Of a stretch of 64,000 nucleotides of DNA, positions 59,522 to 64,000 are shown piece after piece (position 1 is the stretch's first letter; each line of letters starts with the position of its first letter). This DNA comes from Lathyrus oleraceus. Taxonomy: Eukaryota > Streptophyta > Magnoliopsida > Fabales > Fabaceae. Location: contig NC_066581.1 in assembly GCF_024323335.1 (NCBI RefSeq), positions 441,651,816 to 441,715,815 of the forward strand, written 5' to 3'. Position numbers and translations under genes: made by a program. The notes below the pieces were generated by a model. It was not told where the DNA came from. It saw nothing but the letters and a program-made list of their open reading frames with translations, and ran no database searches.

Positions 59522-59532
59522 CTCTGATACCA
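59522..59532 (-). other. Chromovirus primer binding site (tRNA-iMet)
   Basis: On the minus strand TGGTATCAGAG, 4 nt after the LTR end. Confidence 0.88.
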
Positions 59533-59536
59533 CTAA

Positions 59537-62207
59537 TGTAACACCCTAGTTCCCCAATGCACTGTTATAATTAAATCAAATATTTTTCACAATATTCACA
59601 CATAGGATGTTACACATCTTGAAGCACACATGTTGATCATTTAACACTTAATTTAAATAAACATGCAACACATGTTATTGCATGCTCACCTTCAATTAGT
59701 GTATCGTCCCTGCTAAAATACTCAATTAAAATACACCAATTTAAATTTCATAATAAATCTTGTATCATAATTAAAAAGCATCGTCTCGTAAGTATTCTCC
59801 AAACGCTTAGCACAACCAAACATAAAGTACGAGAGCATACATTGTCTCTCAGAAATCTCAACATAAAACAAAGAAATCGCTCCTCGGCGTTATATATCAG
59901 AGCATTACCAAATAAAAAATCAAGGAATTAAAGAAATGTCTCTAGGAACAAGCTTTCACTCAAAGCAGTGACTCTACTCTTAAGTAGATGCACGATGCCC
60001 ATGTAAAGGAAACATTAAACCAGAAGGGGTGAGAAATCACATTCAGTAATAACTGGAATATACTGCAAGGTAGGATAATGACACAACATACTCTATGTAA
60101 ATTTCATTCCCAGTATATCTCATCACAACCTCACACCTTAACTCATCAATCAATCACAAATCAACAATTATGCATATAGCTCATTATGCAATGAAACTCG
60201 ACTATGTAACTCTATGCATATGCATATGGTACCAACACAATATTTTTTTCTTTATATGAACCAGGTTCCAATATCTACGAACCCCGAGCCCCCTCTCTGA
60301 GCTTGGGACAAATCGCTAGTCCCTTCTCTAAGCTAGTGTACATGCCTCTTGACATAACTCTTATGATGCATGATCATATCATCAAATCAATGTGTTAAGA
60401 CTCCTCTCTGATCCTAACATAAATGCATTGACAACTCAAGTAATCCCCTATCTGGATTACATCACACCAAAATCACAAAATACACATTATCAACCAAGAG
60501 TGCAACACAAGCATGCTAATAATTCATCTCAACAAAATTATATTTCAAATAGCACATCAATTTAATCAACTCATTGTGCAAACATAATGATCACAACAAT
60601 TAATCATACAATATTCCATAAACAACATCAAAACATAAATAGCATACAACAACAAAGATCCCCCTTCAGACTACCACCACAACAACAACAATTACGCATA
60701 TTCACAAACAAGCATCACACAACTCAAATATTTATACACTATATATAACCAAACTTATACATACCAAACATCATCTTTCATTAATCACATAACAACAGCA
60801 AATAACATTATCAATTTAATTATAACAATTAAATATTTTCTAAATCATTTATTAAAACTCAAAGATCCAATGTAGTAATTCAAATAATTAATTTAAGTGA
60901 CCCAAAATATGCTCATAAGTAGTTAACATAAATCGCACGACAACACAACACATAAAACTCAACTCAACAGCTAGAAACACATCCATCGACATTCCACCTT
61001 AAGTAAAATAGTTTATTCATGTCATTAAATGAATATTCAGACTCTTAAGGTATCACCATGAGATAGTACTATGTGTTGTCTTTCCAACACTTTGAATCGT
61101 GTCCTAAACAGAGCCACAAATCTCAAGTTATGATATTTTTTGTTAGGCATAACAGAAGTCATGAGGATTGACTGGTGTCACCCAGAACTGGGTTTTTTCC
61201 CACGCCTAGTTTGTCGCTAAGTCCCAGAATTCGCTGGTAAATACATAGAATTTATTTTTCTGTGTTTTCCACTTTATAAGCTCTTTCGGACCTCTGATTT
61301 CAATTCCCTAAAAAGTCTCAATATCATAATTTGACAAACAGCAATTATTCAATGATTGAAACCACAAATTCACAATTTATTACAGATTTACATTAACAAA
61401 ATAATTTATTTTCAGACTTTCACATTTACCTCCAAAGCTCCAAAACCCCAACAATGGTGTAAACATATTAACACATCGAAACATAAATTATCATTAATTA
61501 AAGTACACAAATTTAACCAACAATCACAACACATGTCATCAAATTAATAAAAAATTACATAATTAAATTAAAACTCAATTCCCTACTGGAGGTTAAGAAC
61601 TCCTCTACCCTACCCCTCATGCATAAGCCCTATTGAAAGATATTATCCCCCTTTACATTAGATTTTTCCAACAAAATTCTTCCAAGCTCTATCAATGGAT
61701 GCTCTCCATATGCCTTCTCTTACTCTTTCTCTTACCCTAGCCTTCTTTTCCTCTTTCAATTCACATATTGTAAAGAAACCTCTAACTCTCTAATTTCTTT
61801 TTATAATAACAAAACTCCTAAATTTTGGATTTACCTTTCTATCCTCACTTTTCTCACAAAAACTCAACAATACCCTTCCTCTTTTATTTCCTATATTTAA
61901 TTACTCTGTTCTTATTATTTTATCTCTAATAGTAAAATAATTAAATTCACTAAAAATTCTATTACAAATATTATTTTATTTAATAATTAAAACACTATTA
62001 TTTAAATAATAAAATCAAAAAAATTATTTCAATTAATAAAATAATTCACAGTTATTATATATTTCTCTAATTACTCTCCACATCCTACTTCAAGGTCACT
62101 CACCCTCTCTCTCATCCACATTCATTTATCCACTCACACACAATAATCAAATAAATACACATATAAATACACAAAAAAGTATTATTTATTAAAACTATGG
62201 TGTTACA
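59537..62207 (-). mobile_element. Chromovirus 5' LTR
   Basis: 2671 bp, on the minus strand TGTAACACCATAG to CTAGGGTGTTACA. The last 996 bp on the + strand pair with 55191-56186. Long AT-rich stretches and CT-rich blocks; small frames inside are not genes. Confidence 0.88.
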
Positions 62208-63680
62208 GGAAAGGCCTCCTTTGTATAGAAGAAAATTGTGGGACAAGTGACTCCAATCATAAGAAGGGGTTGAATTGCAGTATTTAAAATTCGCAATTAG
62301 TTTTAGGGTTTTGTTACTTAAACAACAAATTGTGTTAGTATTCTTTAAGATCAGAGTAAATTGAGCAGCGAAATGTAAAGAGGTAAAGTAAATTGTATAG
62401 ATAAAGAGATAAAGCAATAAAAAATTGTTGGTCTACTATTGTCCCCAAGAGATCTTCATGAGATTTTGAATATAAATTTTGAGATTTTACAGGTTATTCC
62501 CATGAACCTTAACACAATCTAATCTTTAGCTTTTACAGTCTTATCTCCAACCAAAATGATAGTTTTTACTCATGCTAAGCTAACAAACAATTTAGAGATT
62601 TTCCAAGTTTATCTCAATAACCACTCATAACTTTTTCCGGCAAAGTTCTAGAAACCAAAACAAAGATTTTATAAATGGTCTATCTCATGAACTAAACTCA
62701 ACTTTCGAAAAATATCCACCTCTTAAGAATCATAACAACAGTACGACCAATACAATTTCTTCCTCACAACAGTGTTTCACTCAAAAGCACCAAGGCAACT
62801 TAAGTGGAATAAAATTATTTCTAGAGAGAGAAAGAAAGAAAATAGAGAGATAAATTCAAAATAAAATGAAAAGCTTCCGAAATTGGCGTGTAGTGAGGAG
62901 GATCAGACCTTCCTTTATATAATAGAAGGAAAATCCAGAAAATGTAAAAGATCCATGGGAGAAATCAAAGTCCCAGCTGATTAGCTCCTAAGCCCAATCG
63001 ATTGGATAGTCAAAATAATCAATTGTTCATGTCAATTTTGGAAGATTTTGATAGAGAGTTGTTAGTACTCATTAATATATTGTCATAATTTATTAGTTAA
63101 TCGTTTAGGTCGGCTACAATCAATTGGCTTAATGCCTCAATCGACTGGGCAGTTCAAAAAAGTATTTTCAATTTATTGGCATAAGGCCCCAATTGATTTG
63201 GTGGTTTAAAAAGGCCTTTACAAGAAAGTAGATTTTTTCCTTATCACTTGGCTCAGCTTAAAAAAATACTTTTAAGAGAAAAAGAGGTTCAAAAATAATT
63301 TTAAGATTGTGTGTGTGTGGATTTTCTTAGTACTTAGGATTTACTTCCTTACTTTTTTAAAACTCTAGTCACTCAAACAAACAAAATCTGGCGAGCTTTC
63401 ATACTTCCTCTCTTTTATACTCTAAGGCTTCCAAGATTCTTTTCCATGTACCTCCATCATATAAGCACTTCAATATAATCTTGAGTCATTTTTCTTGACG
63501 AGACTTGAGATGTTTTGCAGTTGGGTCACCATCATTAGAGAGTTGAAAAGCTATTTCCACTGACTTTAACAATAAGAGATTTGAAAATCTATTGCCACCA
63601 ACTTCAACAACCATTTATGTTGTCGTCATTAAAACTGCATACATGATCTTTTGTGGGATTAATTGGGAGCACATATATCC
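62208..63680 (-). mobile_element. Probable LTR of another minus-strand element
   Basis: At 63681-63700 the + strand reads CACTCTCCCCTTTTTTATGA, the reverse complement of a PPT-like purine run. Directly inside it the minus strand starts TGTGGATATATGTGCTCC, a plausible LTR start. A minus-strand TATATAAAG lies at 62913-62921. Paired CAATCGATTG-type palindromes lie at 62994-63201. The far end near 62230 (AGAAGGGGTTGAATT on the + strand) is uncertain. I assign a copia-type LTR tentatively. Confidence 0.45.
62994..63201. repeat. Dispersed CAATCGATTG-type palindromes
   Basis: CCAATCGATTGG (62994-63005) is a perfect palindrome. Related motifs follow at about 63018 (ATCAATTG), 63117-63127 (CAATCAATTGG), 63138-63148 (CAATCGACTGG) and 63188-63201 (CCCAATTGATTTGG). 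Confidence 0.6.
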
Positions 63681-64000
63681 ACACTCTCCCCTTTTTTATG
63701 ATGAGAATGCATTTATCAAGAAGGTGGTAAAAGAGAACTAGATAGATATATAATCGAAGTGGTTAAACCCCACTCAATTAAGTAGATAGTATATAGTACT
63801 CCCATGAGAGTATACTTCTCCCCTTTTGACATGATCAAAAAGGAGGAAAACAAATCACATAGATCACATGACATCAAGTTGAGAAAAAAAGATAACACAT
63901 AGGCATATTAATCCATGCATGATTTGTTTAAAATCCCTAGTTCAATTCTTATAAAAAAGAGGTTTTCTTTAGGAAGAGGCTTAGTAAAAAAATATATGTA
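63681..64000 (-). other. Internal end of the same element, PPT-like tracts
   Basis: Two CTCCCCTTTT tracts (about 63685 and 63819) look like purine tracts on the minus strand, as found after the last ORF of copia elements. No coding frame is recognisable before the window ends. Confidence 0.4.

Larger units (their letters stand above)
55191..62207 (-). mobile_element. Tekay-like chromovirus (Ty3/gypsy), minus strand, 3' LTR truncated, gag deleted
   Basis: Read from 62207 down: 5' LTR, PBS, a short remnant where gag and protease should be, RT, RNase H, integrase, chromodomain, PPT and a partial 3' LTR. Motif style (RT, SGLPRT integrase block, ELESQMRESY chromodomain end) fits the Tekay clade; this is by recognition only. 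Confidence 0.85.

Noticed and set aside
59048..59527. Plus-strand frames of 65 and 88 codons
   Set aside because: They overlap the minus-strand chromovirus gag/protease remnant and show no domain.

Overview
This window is plant nuclear DNA made almost entirely of nested, decayed LTR retrotransposons. I found no intact host gene, rRNA, CRISPR or prokaryotic feature. The host is most likely a large-genome legume of the pea/vetch tribe (Fabeae). The reasons are an Ogre-type Ty3/gypsy element with the extra ORF1 upstream of gag and an intron between protease and reverse transcriptase, and a SIRE/Maximus-type Ty1/copia element with an envelope-like ORF. Species is not determinable by eye. All family names rest on motif recognition, not on a search.

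Layout. 1-15897: an Ogre element (partial 5' LTR, tRNA-Arg-type PBS, ORF1, gag, protease, intron, RT, RNase H, integrase, long repeat-rich 3' UTR, PPT). A 1765-bp solo LTR with a perfect GCAGG target duplication sits inside its protease/linker. 15898-22603: a giant inverted repeat made of two truncated Ogre LTRs, arms about 3.3 kb, loop 15 nt. 22604-23236: the only stretch not assigned to an LTR element, with a possible coding relic, a (TG)12 tract and a tRNA-like sequence. 23237-37774: a SIRE/Maximus derivative that has lost most of integrase and RT but keeps a 1593-codon reading frame with only two stops. It is split by copia copy A (24842-32681, TSD TATTT). 37775-44316: copia copy B, left LTR truncated. 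44317-46757: Ogre 3' end plus the start of its LTR. 46758-53357: copia copy C, minus strand, 3' part missing. 53358-55190: two minus-strand LTR fragments. 55191-62207: a minus-strand Tekay-like chromovirus. 62208-64000: probably the LTR and internal end of another minus-strand element.

How it fits together. Clean nesting (TSDs at the solo LTR and copy A) coexists with non-TSD joints at about 37775 and 46758, where elements are cut without duplication. These are rearrangement breakpoints. To the right of 46758, four minus-strand elements are stacked like onion shells with all their left halves missing. Reading frames are broken mostly by C-to-T type stops, which fits long-term cytosine methylation.

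Most interesting points: the LTR palindrome; a GTTAACCGGTTAAC palindrome-pair minisatellite shared by an unrelated solo LTR and the copia leaders; the SIRE derivative in which the pol/env read-through stop appears replaced by a Trp codon in front of a preserved CAA-TTA context; and a TATA box centred in nested dyads in every copia LTR that retains its promoter.
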